Positions 20,780 to 28,287 of a stretch of DNA of 28,287 nucleotides are shown here, piece by piece. Location of the stretch: contig CAMBOZ010000008.1 of NCBI GenBank assembly GCA_945869505.1, positions 1 through 28,287 on the forward strand, written 5' to 3'. The notes under the pieces are model-generated. The model made no database searches, was not told the DNA's origin, and saw only the letters and a program-made list of their open reading frames with translations. The position numbers and the translations under genes were made by a program. Position 1 is the first letter of the stretch. Each line of letters starts with the position of its first letter. This DNA is from Bifidobacterium breve (GTDB taxonomy: Bacteria > Actinomycetota > Actinomycetes > Nanopelagicales > Nanopelagicaceae).

Positions 20780-22275
20780 TATTTGGCACCTCCCAACGCT
20801 GGTGCTTTTGAAATTAAATGTCCGCCCCATTTAGAAACAAGCGCTGCTTCAAGTGCTGCACCAACTTGATACAGGCGTTGATCCTGCATCGCTGGAGCCA
20901 TAATCTGGAAACCAACTGGCAAGTTATCTTCATCTGCAAGGCCTGCAGGCAAACTCATTCCGCATATGCCAGCTAAGTTAACCGGAATTGTTGCAACATC
21001 GGCTAAATACATTGCAATTGGATCTTCGGACTTCTCACCGATCTTAAATGCGGTGATCGGAGATGTTGGAGATACCAATACATCAGCCTGAGTAAATGCT
21101 TTCTTGTAATCTTCAATGATCAGAGTGCGAATCTTCTGTGCACTGCCGTAGTAAGCATCGTAATAACCAGACGAGAGTGCATAGGTTCCGAGAATAATGC
21201 GACGCTTAACTTCGCGGCCAAATCCGGCTTCACGCGTTGCGTTCATAACTGTTTCTGCTGATGCTCCATCAACTTCACCGGTGCGAAGTCCGTAACGCAT
21301 TGCATCAAAGCGCGCCAGGTTAGATGAGCACTCGGATGGTGCAATTAAATAATATGCAGCAAGTGCGTACTCAAAACTTGGGCAATCTACCTGCACTATT
21401 TGCGCACCGAGAGATGCCAAAATATCCAGAGATTCATTAAAGCGCGCCTGTACTCCTGTTTGATAACCATCGCCTTGTAATTGCTTGATGACGCCGATCT
21501 TCAAGCCTTTAACATCACCAGATTTTGCAGCGGCTACAACTGCTGGCACCGGTGCATTAATGCTGGTCGCATCTTTAGGATCATGACCGGCAATGACTTC
21601 ATGCAACATCGCGGTATCTAACACGGTGCGACCAAATGGTCCTGCCTGATCCAAGCTAGATGAGTACGCAATCAAGCCGTAACGCGAAACAGCTCCGTAA
21701 GTTGGGCGAACACCAACAATTCCCGTGAGCGCCGCAGGTTGGCGAATAGATCCGCCAGTATCTGATCCGATTGCAAGGGGCGCTTCGAAAGCGCTCACTG
21801 CCGCCGCCGAGCCACCGCTTGAACCACCAGGTGTGCGCGTTAAATCCCAAGGATTAAAGGTTGGGCCATATCCAGAATTTTCGGTTGATGAACCCATTGC
21901 AAATTCATCCATATTTGTCTTACCCAGAATTACAACGCCAGCTGCTTTCAATTTCGCTACAACTGTTGAGTCATATGGTGGTTTCCAGCCCTGCAAAATC
22001 TTGGAACCTGCAGTTGTTGGAACTCCTTCTTGAGCAAGTACATCTTTAAGCGCAAGCGGAATTCCAGCAAGTGGCCCGAGCTTCTTTCCACTTGCCCGAT
22101 CGGCATCAACTGCAGCTGCCTGCTTTAACGCACTTTCTCCATCGACATGTAAAAATGCCTTAACTTTTTGATCAACATCTGCAATGCGATCTAAATGGAT
22201 TTTTGTTAATTCAACTGAAGTAGTTTCACCCTTTTCCAGGGCAGATGACATTTGTGCAGCAGTATTTTTGATCAT
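20779..22275 (-). CDS. gatA: Asp-tRNA(Asn)/Glu-tRNA(Gln) amidotransferase subunit A
   Basis: Glutaminase/amidase subunit that supplies ammonia from glutamine. The 498-residue amidase-signature protein has the Ser-cisSer-Lys triad: Lys77 (PLALKDVL), Ser152 (PGGSSGGS) and Ser176 ([10 protein letters not shown]). The 75- and 24-residue spacings match known GatA proteins. The start overlaps the gatC stop as ATGA, so the three subunits are translationally coupled. Its presence suggests that Gln-tRNA and/or Asn-tRNA is made indirectly, as in most Actinobacteria. Confidence 0.96.
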   Translation of the reverse strand: MIKNTAAQMSSALEKGETTSVELTKIHLDRIADVDQKVKAFLHVDGESALKQAAAVDADRASGKKLGPLAGIPLALKDVLAQEGVPTTAGSKILQGWKPPYDSTVVAKLKAAGVVILGKTNMDEFAMGSSTENSGYGPTFNPWDLTRTPGGSSGGSAAAVSAFEAPLAIGSDTGGSIRQPAALTGIVGVRPTYGAVSRYGLIAYSSSLDQAGPFGRTVLDTAMLHEVIAGHDPKDATSINAPVPAVVAAAKSGDVKGLKIGVIKQLQGDGYQTGVQARFNESLDILASLGAQIVQVDCPSFEYALAAYYLIAPSECSSNLARFDAMRYGLRTGEVDGASAETVMNATREAGFGREVKRRIILGTYALSSGYYDAYYGSAQKIRTLIIEDYKKAFTQADVLVSPTSPITAFKIGEKSEDPIAMYLADVATIPVNLAGICGMSLPAGLADEDNLPVGFQIMAPAMQDQRLYQVGAALEAALVSKWGGHLISKAPALGGAK

Positions 22276-22571
22276 TCTGCTTCACCTAAAATTTGTGGAA
22301 CTCGGAAACGCTGATCTTCCTGCGCAGGCGCACCCGATAACGCTTGATCCGGCGTAAGGCTTGGCAGAACTACATCTTCTCTAAAGATATTTTCAAGCGG
22401 TTGCGGATGTGAAGTCGCTTTAACGCCCTCCAAGTTAAGTTCCTGAACTCGAGCCACGGCATCGAGAATGCTGCCAAATTGTGAAGAAAGGCTAACAAGT
22501 TCGGCTTCGCTCATTTCAATGCGAGCCAGCGCGGCAAGTTTGGCTACTTCATCACGCGAAAGGCTGCTCAT
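22272..22571 (-). CDS. gatC: Asp-tRNA(Asn)/Glu-tRNA(Gln) amidotransferase subunit C
   Basis: Small clamp subunit that stabilises GatA and GatB. The 99-residue protein shows the family's start ([20 protein letters not shown] at residues 4-23). The central [24 protein letters not shown] follows (by position), then LREDV-like chemistry in the segment IFREDVVLP. The ATG has AGGAG about 5 nt upstream. It follows proA by 29 nt with no terminator in between. Confidence 0.93.
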   Translation of the reverse strand: MSSLSRDEVAKLAALARIEMSEAELVSLSSQFGSILDAVARVQELNLEGVKATSHPQPLENIFREDVVLPSLTPDQALSGAPAQEDQRFRVPQILGEAE

Positions 22572-22600
22572 AATGCTCCTGAGTTTAATGAGAAAGTTGG

Positions 22601-23869
22601 TTAGTTGCGAATTTGACCGTCACCAGTGACGATCCAAGTAGTAGTTGTCATCGCTTCCAACCCCATAGGTCCACGGGCATGCAGCTTTTGATTTGAAATC
22701 CCAATTTCGGCTCCGAAGCCCATCTGTTCACCGTCGGTGAATCTAGTTGATGTATTTACCATTACGGCGGCGCAATCAGAGAGCGCAATGAAACGATCCG
22801 CATTGGCTCTATTTTCAGTAACAATGGCTTCGGTGTGATTTGTTCCGTACTTTGCTATGTGATCGGCTGCTGAATCTACCGAATCAACAACACCCACATT
22901 CATTTCAAGAATTCCGTACTCGGTACACCAATTCTCTTCGGTTGCAGCGATGGCTTTGATTCCAAACTTTTCGGCAACTTTCTGCGCCGTTGAATCTGCA
23001 TGCAGAATAACTCCGGCATCAGAAAGTGCTTTAAGCGCCATTGGTAAGAAAGTCGGAGCGATTGCGCGATGTACCAGCAAAGTTTCTGCTGCGTTGCAAA
23101 CACTAGGGCGGTGGGTTTTAGAGTTGATCAGAATTGGCAAAGCTTTTTCGATATCAGCGAATTCATCTACATAAACGTGACAAACCCCAGCGCCTGTTTC
23201 AATGGTCGGCACAGTTGACTCATCTACCACCATCCGAATTAAAGCGGCACTTCCGCGTGGAATTACTAGATCTACTTTGCCGCGCGCGTTAAGCAGCGCC
23301 TTAACTGTAGCGCGATCATCTGATGGCACAAGTTGAATCACTTCTGGAGAAATCTTTGTACTTGCAAGCGCATCACGCATCACGGTTACGAGAACCTGAT
23401 TGCTGGCCGCAGCAGTTGAAGATCCACGTAATAAGGCAGCGTTGCCGGACATCAACAAGATGACTGCTGCATCTACTGTCACATTAGGGCGTGCTTCATA
23501 AACCATCCCGATTACACCAAATGGAACTGAAACCTGCTTTAAATCCAAACCATTAGGCAGGGTTGAGTGGCGAAGCACTTGGCCCAGCGGATCTGGCAAG
23601 TCGGCGACTAAGCGCGCTCCATTGGCAATACCAGCAACACGAGATTCATTAAGGAGTAACCGATCTTGCATTTGTGGGTGCATATCTTCGGCTTGTGCTC
23701 GCGCAATATCTTCAGCATTGGCTTTCAAGATTTCTGCACTGCGCGATTCGATAGCATCGGCGATTTTATATAACGCTTCTTTACGTTCAGCGCCAGTAGC
23801 TGTAGACAGAGTGCGGGCAGCCGTGCGCGCTTTGAGCGCCAACTCTGAAACTATTGCGACCGCATCCAT
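22601..23869 (-). CDS. proA: Gamma-glutamyl phosphate reductase
   Basis: Second step of proline synthesis: NADPH-dependent reduction of gamma-glutamyl phosphate to the semialdehyde. The 422-residue ALDH-fold protein has VPFGVIGMVYEARPNVTVD near 115-133, the ETGAGVCHVYVDE segment near 224-236 and catalytic Cys258 in HRPSVCNAAETLL. The ATG has no Shine-Dalgarno; a TAGGCT box ends 7 nt upstream, so the mRNA is probably leaderless. It is separated from proB by a serine-hydrolase gene on the other strand and now heads a unit with gatCAB. Confidence 0.95.
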   Translation of the reverse strand: MDAVAIVSELALKARTAARTLSTATGAERKEALYKIADAIESRSAEILKANAEDIARAQAEDMHPQMQDRLLLNESRVAGIANGARLVADLPDPLGQVLRHSTLPNGLDLKQVSVPFGVIGMVYEARPNVTVDAAVILLMSGNAALLRGSSTAAASNQVLVTVMRDALASTKISPEVIQLVPSDDRATVKALLNARGKVDLVIPRGSAALIRMVVDESTVPTIETGAGVCHVYVDEFADIEKALPILINSKTHRPSVCNAAETLLVHRAIAPTFLPMALKALSDAGVILHADSTAQKVAEKFGIKAIAATEENWCTEYGILEMNVGVVDSVDSAADHIAKYGTNHTEAIVTENRANADRFIALSDCAAVMVNTSTRFTDGEQMGFGAEIGISNQKLHARGPMGLEAMTTTTWIVTGDGQIRN

Positions 23870-23876
23870 AGGTTTA

Positions 23877-23882
23877 AGCCTA
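23877..23882 (-). promoter_or_regulatory. Putative -10 box of proA-gatCAB (leaderless start)
   Basis: TAGGCT on the minus strand, 7 nt before the proA ATG, so that transcription would begin on the ATG. It fits TANNNT; no clear -35. It lies within a 33-nt divergent gap shared with the serine-hydrolase gene. Confidence 0.55.
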
Positions 23883-23890
23883 GCGGGAGT

Positions 23891-23896
23891 TACCCT
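23891..23896 (+). promoter_or_regulatory. Putative -10 box of the serine-hydrolase gene (leaderless start)
   Basis: TACCCT on the plus strand followed by 6 nt and the GTG start at 23903. GGGAG at 23885-23889 is too far (about 13 nt) for an ideal ribosome site, which favours a leaderless message. Confidence 0.45.
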
Positions 23897-23902
23897 TTCG
23901 TT

Positions 23903-25045
23903 GTGTTCAAATTATTTCGCAGAATTGCAGTGGTTCTCCTTGTCCTTTACATCGCCTTATTTGGTCTGACTAAGGCCATTAGATATCCAGAGCCGATTGC
24001 AGCGATCAAGTTAGGGCTTGCGCCTGCTTCCAAGACGCCTGATCTAATGCCCTTTCACGTAATTTCAGCTGAACCTGCTGAAGCATCCGCTTGGCAAATG
24101 GGCAAGCCAGAAGTTATTGATGAGGTCACGTGGAATGGCGCGAAGATTTCTTTTGATGAATTTATGAAAGCCACTCAGACCAATGCTTTTCTGATAATCC
24201 GAGGCGGAAAGATTACTTACGAAAAATACTTTAATGGAAAAACCGAATCAACGGTGCTTCCTTCATATTCAGTCGCCAAGACGATGACTTCGCTGGTGAT
24301 TGGCCAACTAATTGATGAGGGCAAGATCAAAGAATCAGATACCTTCGTTTCAATCCTGCCAGAATTTAAAGCTGAATCCTCCTTTGACAAGGTGACAATA
24401 AAGAATTTATTAGATATGAATTCCGGTATCGGAGTTTCTGATAACTACCCATCGGGGCCTTCTGGCTGGGGCGTTGCAATTGCTCAAATGTATGCAACCA
24501 CGGATATGAATTTCTTCATAAAAAATAATCGTAAAATGAGGGAGGAGCCAGGCACATACCCCGAATATCGAAGTGTTAACACTGAACTACTTGGTTTGAT
24601 TATTCAAAAGGTGACTGGAAATAAGTTAGCCGATGAATTCAGCGAACGAATCTGGAAAAAAGTTGGCGCAGAATACGATGCAACTTGGAACGTAGATAAA
24701 GTTGGCGGCCACGAAAAGGCTTTTTGTTGCTTTAACGCAACAGCACGAGATTACGCACGCGTTGGTCAGGCGCTGATGAGTGGAGTACCAGCAATCGCTA
24801 GCACTTCCTGGAAGGCGCGACTTTCCACTCCAGTTGTGAATCTTGATTATGGCTGGGGATATGCCGCACAGATGTGGCATCCATATCAGGGCATTAATTT
24901 AATGATGGGGCTACACGGTCAATATATTTATCAAGATGCACTAAACGATACGGTCATAGTTAAGTTAAGCGATATGCCAACCAGTGCGGATGGCACCAGC
25001 GATAAGATCGCCTCTGTATTACGTGAAGTTGCTGAGAAGAGTTAG
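23903..25045 (+). CDS. Membrane-anchored serine hydrolase, beta-lactamase class C / NylB-like (S12) family
   Basis: 380-residue penicillin-binding-protein-fold hydrolase; substrate unknown. A hydrophobic N-terminal segment (about residues 7-24, after FRR) looks like an uncleaved signal anchor, placing the catalytic domain outside the membrane. The SxxK motif is Ser123-Val-Ala-Lys126. The second motif is in EYRSVNTELLG (Tyr222, Ser224, Asn226), and the third region is GLHGQYIYQD, closer to NylB-type esterase/amidases than to true AmpC (KTG). I therefore do not call it an antibiotic-resistance gene. It sits between proA and proB on the opposite strand. Its TAG overlaps the proB TAA by 3 nt in a convergent arrangement. 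Confidence 0.85.
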   Translation: MFKLFRRIAVVLLVLYIALFGLTKAIRYPEPIAAIKLGLAPASKTPDLMPFHVISAEPAEASAWQMGKPEVIDEVTWNGAKISFDEFMKATQTNAFLIIRGGKITYEKYFNGKTESTVLPSYSVAKTMTSLVIGQLIDEGKIKESDTFVSILPEFKAESSFDKVTIKNLLDMNSGIGVSDNYPSGPSGWGVAIAQMYATTDMNFFIKNNRKMREEPGTYPEYRSVNTELLGLIIQKVTGNKLADEFSERIWKKVGAEYDATWNVDKVGGHEKAFCCFNATARDYARVGQALMSGVPAIASTSWKARLSTPVVNLDYGWGYAAQMWHPYQGINLMMGLHGQYIYQDALNDTVIVKLSDMPTSADGTSDKIASVLREVAEKS

Positions 25046-26157
25046 AGAAGCACCAAATCATCGCGATGAACTAGTTCGCGCTCAAATTCCGCACCCAACG
25101 AAGTGGCAAGTTCTTTAGTAGAGCGACCCAGCATTTGCGGAATTTCATCTGAATCAAAAGCCACAAGACCGCGAGCAATAACTTTGTTATCTGCGCCGAC
25201 TAGTTCTACGGTGTCACCAGAAATGAATTCACCTTCAACTGAAGTAACGCCGGCAGGAAGGAGTGAAACTCCGCGCTCCTGAATCGCAGTGACTGCTCCG
25301 GCGTCAAGAATTAAACGACCGCGTGGAGTTGAAGCGTGAGCCAGCCATAACAAACGTGAATTCGAACGTGTGCCGTGTTCGGCGAAAAAAGTTCCGGTTT
25401 CTTCGCCCATTAGAGCAGCGGTGGATTTTGCTAATGAAGTGAGCAACATTGGAATACCTGAACTGGTTGAAATTCGAGCTGCTTCGATCTTGGTGACCAT
25501 TCCCCCGCTACCCACACCAGAGGAACCAGCTCCGCCGATTTCTATATTTTCAATCTCGCTAATTCGATCGACAAAGTGAATTGCTTTGGCGCCAGATTGT
25601 GAAGGTGGCGCATCATATAGAGCATCTACATCTGAGATTAAAACTAGTAGATCCGCCTTAACTAAAAGTGAAACTAGCGCTGCTAGGCGATCATTATCTC
25701 CAAAGCGAATCTCTTGCGTTCCCACCGTATCGTTCTCATTGATAATTGGAACAACCCCAAGTGAGAGTAATTTGTTGAGAGTCTGCTGTGCATTTTGATA
25801 GTGCGAGCGACGGACTACATCTTCGGTTGTAAGAAGAACTTGCGAAGAAACTAAATTATGACGCGAGAAATTATCGTTGTATTTGGCAATGAGTAAACCT
25901 TGTCCGACTGAGGCGGCGGCTTGTTGCGTTGCAAGATCCTTTGGGCGCGCACTTAAACCAAGTGGCGCTAGGCCCGCGGCGATGGCACCCGATGAAACTA
26001 AAAGAACTTCTGCTCCTCGCGCGCGAAGCGAAGCGACTAGATCAACAATCTTTGATACTGATTCGGAATCTACCTTTGATCCTGCGGTTCCAGTTAGTGA
26101 AGATGAGCCGATTTTGATTACAACGCGTTTTGCTGTGGTGACTGCGCTGCGGCTCAT
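25042..26157 (-). CDS. proB: Glutamate 5-kinase
   Basis: First step of proline synthesis: phosphorylates glutamate; usual target of proline feedback inhibition. The 371-residue protein has an amino-acid kinase domain (KRVVIKIGSSSLTG at about 10-23, LLVSSGAIAAGL near 54-65, NENDTV near 139-144, GSGGMVTKIEAA near 217-228). A C-terminal PUA domain covers about 278-355. The ATG directly follows the obgE TAA with no gap, so translation is coupled to obgE. The obgE-proB order is standard for Actinobacteria. proA is not next to it here. Confidence 0.95.
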   Translation of the reverse strand: MSRSAVTTAKRVVIKIGSSSLTGTAGSKVDSESVSKIVDLVASLRARGAEVLLVSSGAIAAGLAPLGLSARPKDLATQQAAASVGQGLLIAKYNDNFSRHNLVSSQVLLTTEDVVRRSHYQNAQQTLNKLLSLGVVPIINENDTVGTQEIRFGDNDRLAALVSLLVKADLLVLISDVDALYDAPPSQSGAKAIHFVDRISEIENIEIGGAGSSGVGSGGMVTKIEAARISTSSGIPMLLTSLAKSTAALMGEETGTFFAEHGTRSNSRLLWLAHASTPRGRLILDAGAVTAIQERGVSLLPAGVTSVEGEFISGDTVELVGADNKVIARGLVAFDSDEIPQMLGRSTKELATSLGAEFERELVHRDDLVLL

Positions 26158-27648
26158 TTACTTATCCTCGTCTGGTGTTGGCTCGGTAAGGCGTGGAGTT
26201 TTCGGGTCCTCCACGTTGTACTCCCATTGTTGCGCAATTTCATCATCGGATAGTTGATCGACAACCTTTTCTTCTACTACCCAAGCACCTTCAAGGCGAG
26301 AATCTTCGCCGCGGCGATGCAAGTGACCGGCTAATTGTTCCGCGCCAGCTTCAATAGTTGGCTCCCATTCGAAAACAACTTCATTATCGCCGGAGCCGAT
26401 TCGTACTTCACTTCCGGCAACGGCTCCCTTTTTAAATAGTTCTTTCTCAACTCCGAGTTGTGCCAGGCGATCTGCAAGATAACCAATCGCTTCAGCGTTC
26501 TTAAAGTTTGTTTGACGTACCCAACGAACAACTTTCTGTCCGCGCACGCTAAAGGAGCCGTCGGCATTTGCTTGCACTGTGTATCCAGAGTCATCTACCG
26601 CTGTTGGGCGCAAGATGATTCGTGTGCGCTCCTCGGTTACTGCTGCAGCGCGCTCTTTCTGTACTAGTCGCGCCATCGCATAAAGAAGTTCTTGCAGGCC
26701 TTCGCGGCTGGCAGCCGATACTGGATAAACCTCATAGCCCTTATCGCGCAGAGTTTGCGCAACCATATCCGCCATCGCTCGACCATCAGGTAAATCAATT
26801 TTATTTAGTGCAACGATACGAACGCGATCTTCTAGGCCACCGTATATAGCTAACTCAGCTTCGATAATTTCTAAATCACTGACTGGATCACGATCGGTTT
26901 CTAAAGTGCCGCAATCGAGTACGTGAACTAAAGCCACGCAACGTTCCACGTGACGTAAAAATTCGAGGCCCAGGCCCTTACCTTGTGATGCACCTGGAAT
27001 TAAACCTGGCACGTCGGCAACTGTGAAGCGAGTTTCCCCTGCTTGAACAACGCCCAAGTTCGGAACCAAAGTTGTGAATGGATAATCTGCAATCTTAGGA
27101 CGAGCCGCAGAAATCGCTGCGATCAGTGATGACTTACCTGCACTTGGATATCCAACGAGTGCAATATCAGCGACAGATTTAAGTTCTAAGTAAAGTGTGC
27201 GTTCTTCGCCTGGTTCACCAAGGAGTGCAAAACCCGGTGCACGGCGCTTAGAAGATGAGAGAGCTAAATTGCCGAGCCCGCCATGGCCGCCCTGTGCTGC
27301 AAGAAAGGTTGTGCCAGTACCAATTAAATCTGCGAGTTGGTTGCCTTTTGCGTCGAGCACAACTGTGCCATTTGGAACAGGCAGAATTAAATCTTCGCCG
27401 TATGTACCATCTTTACGATCGCCATAACCTTGAGAACCTGATGTTGCCTTGCGATGTGGTGAGTGATGGAAATCTAGAAGCGTAGTAACGCTGGGATCAA
27501 CGATAAGAATAATGTCGCCACCGCGACCACCGTTGCCACCATCTGGACCGCCGAGTGGTTTAAATTTCTCGCGCTTAACAGAGACGCAACCGTCGCCGCC
27601 CTTTCCGGCAGAGGCATAGAGCGTTACGCGATCGATAAATGTTGTCAT
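26158..27648 (-). CDS. obgE: Obg-family GTPase (ObgE/CgtA)
   Basis: Ribosome-associated GTPase involved in 50S assembly and growth control. The 496-residue protein has the glycine-rich Obg domain (about 1-158, starting [17 protein letters not shown]). The G domain has P-loop GYPSAGKSS (166-174), G3 DVPG (212-215) and G4 NKID (282-285). A C-terminal OCT domain (about 350-430) and an acidic tail typical of actinobacterial Obg complete it. The ATG at 27648 has AAGGAG about 9 nt upstream. A strong terminator separates it from rpmA, so it needs its own promoter in 27649-27700; I could not assign one confidently. Confidence 0.96.
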   Translation of the reverse strand: MTTFIDRVTLYASAGKGGDGCVSVKREKFKPLGGPDGGNGGRGGDIILIVDPSVTTLLDFHHSPHRKATSGSQGYGDRKDGTYGEDLILPVPNGTVVLDAKGNQLADLIGTGTTFLAAQGGHGGLGNLALSSSKRRAPGFALLGEPGEERTLYLELKSVADIALVGYPSAGKSSLIAAISAARPKIADYPFTTLVPNLGVVQAGETRFTVADVPGLIPGASQGKGLGLEFLRHVERCVALVHVLDCGTLETDRDPVSDLEIIEAELAIYGGLEDRVRIVALNKIDLPDGRAMADMVAQTLRDKGYEVYPVSAASREGLQELLYAMARLVQKERAAAVTEERTRIILRPTAVDDSGYTVQANADGSFSVRGQKVVRWVRQTNFKNAEAIGYLADRLAQLGVEKELFKKGAVAGSEVRIGSGDNEVVFEWEPTIEAGAEQLAGHLHRRGEDSRLEGAWVVEEKVVDQLSDDEIAQQWEYNVEDPKTPRLTEPTPDEDK

Positions 27649-27700
27649 CTCTTAACGCTCCTTCCCCGTCAATAAATCAGTTATTAATCATCTGTGAAAT

Positions 27701-27736
27701 AAAAAGAGCGAGCCACGGACGCGGCTCGCTCTTTTT
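27701..27736. terminator. Bidirectional intrinsic terminator between rpmA and obgE
   Basis: AAAAAGAGCGAGCC (27701-27714) and GGCTCGCTCTTTTT (27723-27736) form a perfect 14-bp stem with an 8-nt loop. The A/T ends give a U-run on either strand. On the minus strand it ends the rplU-rpmA transcript 12 nt after the rpmA stop. Confidence 0.88.
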
Positions 27737-27748
27737 GAGAAACCTAAA

Positions 27749-28003
27749 TTAAGCTACCGGAACCACATTCACTACACGACGTCCGCGAGCGCGACCGAAT
27801 TCAACAGCGCCTGCAGCAAGTGCAAACAAAGTGTCATCCTTACCGCGACCTACGTTCTTGCCTGGGTGAAAATGTGTACCGCGCTGACGTACCAAAATCT
27901 CACCAGCATTTACTTCTTGTCCACCGAAGCGCTTGATGCCAAGGTACTGTGGATTTGAATCGCGACCGTTACGTGTCGAGGAGACACCCTTCTTACTTGC
28001 CAT
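27749..28003 (-). CDS. rpmA: 50S ribosomal protein L27
   Basis: Large-subunit ribosomal protein whose N-terminus reaches the peptidyl-transferase centre. The 84-residue protein has the invariant start [22 protein letters not shown] and continues with [21 protein letters not shown] (both by position). It starts directly MASKK, without the cleaved N-terminal extension known from Firmicutes. AAGGGG precedes the ATG by about 7 nt and overlaps the region just after the rplU stop. Complete. Confidence 0.97.
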   Translation of the reverse strand: MASKKGVSSTRNGRDSNPQYLGIKRFGGQEVNAGEILVRQRGTHFHPGKNVGRGKDDTLFALAAGAVEFGRARGRRVVNVVPVA

Positions 28004-28014
28004 TGTTCAGCCCC

Positions 28015-28150
28015 TTATTTCACGCCGCTGATAGCGGTGATCTTGACTCGAGTTGGCTGTGCACGGAAACCTTGACGACGGCGATAGCCAGTCTTGTTCA
28101 TGTAACGAAGGATGTCGATCTTTGGACCTTTTACTTCATCGATCACTTCC
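28015..28150 (-). CDS. rplU: 50S ribosomal protein L21, C-terminal fragment
   Basis: About 44 residues of L21: the [20 protein letters not shown] region followed by [20 protein letters not shown] and a short tail. It ends with TAA 11 nt before rpmA, which is where the end of rplU belongs. Upstream of about 28150 the L21 similarity stops abruptly. The frame stays open to 28203, but the 18 extra residues (MRTRFLLQF...) are not L21-like. The N-terminal part of L21 is found on the other strand from 28194, so the gene is split by an inverted junction. Most likely an amplification or assembly chimera. Confidence 0.88.
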
Positions 28151-28193
28151 CATCTAGGGCTGTGCGAGCGTGAAATGAACTGGAGCAAGAATC

Positions 28194-28287
28194 GTGTACG
28201 CAATTGTTAAAGCTGGCGGCCGCCAGGAGAAAGTCACCGTTGGTGAGACCATCACTGTCGATCGCATCGACCAAGCTGCTGGTGCAT
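28194..28287 (+). CDS. rplU: 50S ribosomal protein L21, N-terminal fragment in opposite orientation, cut by window edge
   Basis: 31 residues starting at GTG (28194): [18 protein letters not shown], then [13 protein letters not shown], the canonical L21 beginning. GGAG lies 8 nt before the GTG. The reading frame is open at the window end. Together with the C-terminal fragment on the minus strand, about 75 of some 103 expected residues are present; the missing middle could lie just past the window. In a normal genome this piece would be on the minus strand upstream of rpmA. Confidence 0.88.
   Translation, partial: MYAIVKAGGRQEKVTVGETITVDRIDQAAGA

Noticed and set aside
23903..25045. Antibiotic-resistance beta-lactamase
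   Set aside because: Has SxxK but no KTG-type third motif; the GLHGQ region and the N-terminal anchor fit a general NylB-like serine hydrolase.
28015..28203. A complete 62-residue small protein on the minus strand
   Set aside because: Residues 19-62 are the L21 C-terminus; the first 18 come from the antisense of the rplU upstream region across a chimeric junction.

Overview
The window reads as a chromosomal stretch of a streamlined, moderate-GC actinobacterium. A freshwater Nanopelagicales (acI, Planktophila-like) genome is my best guess. It is inferred from actinobacterial gene orders (rpsB-tsf-pyrH-frr-cdsA-rlmN; rplU-rpmA-obgE-proB), very tight gene packing with many overlapping start and stop codons, TANNNT -10 boxes placed directly on start codons (leaderless mRNAs), and protein sequences of actinobacterial type. 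I found no rRNA, tRNA, CRISPR, insertion sequence or prophage, and no gene-free stretch longer than about 270 bases.

Layout, left to right. (1) 1-4526, minus strand: a translation and lipid block transcribed rpsB, tsf, pyrH, frr, cdsA, rlmN, with rlmN cut by the window edge. (2) 4527-4797: the rpsB leader. (3) 4798-5715: xerC. (4) 5726-16038, minus strand: a large amino-acid block transcribed ilvD, ilvB, ilvN, ilvC, serA, leuB, ilvE, cimA. It covers most of branched-chain amino acid synthesis, with isoleucine entering through citramalate, plus the first step of serine synthesis. (5) 16113-17585, plus strand: a 14-TM-type MFS transporter divergent from ilvD. (6) 17747-19259, plus strand: a VOC (glyoxalase-fold) protein and a zinc alcohol dehydrogenase, a two-gene island with different arginine codon use. 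(7) 19271-23869, minus strand: proA-gatC-gatA-gatB. (8) 23903-25045, plus strand: a serine hydrolase of the beta-lactamase class C / NylB-like family, lying between proA and proB. (9) 25042-28003, minus strand: rpmA, a strong bidirectional terminator, then obgE-proB. (10) 28015-28287: rplU in two pieces facing opposite ways.

The most interesting signal is a 19-codon leader gene at 14239-14298, upstream of ilvB and too short for ordinary gene calling. It encodes MQKKSALISSSSVIVVVIR and ends in a Val/Ile run. An 8-bp hairpin and then a perfect 18-nt palindrome with six U follow it. This is the arrangement of a branched-chain amino acid transcription attenuator controlling ilvBNC and the genes behind it. 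The leader gene itself may be translated from a leaderless transcript (TTGACT, 18 nt, GAGAAT, 6 nt, ATG).

Other points: a very short IlvN made of the ACT domain only, and four start sites with a -10-like box 6-7 nt before the start codon. The end of the window looks like an inverted chimera or breakpoint inside rplU, so sequence beyond about 28150 should not be assumed to be in its true genomic orientation.
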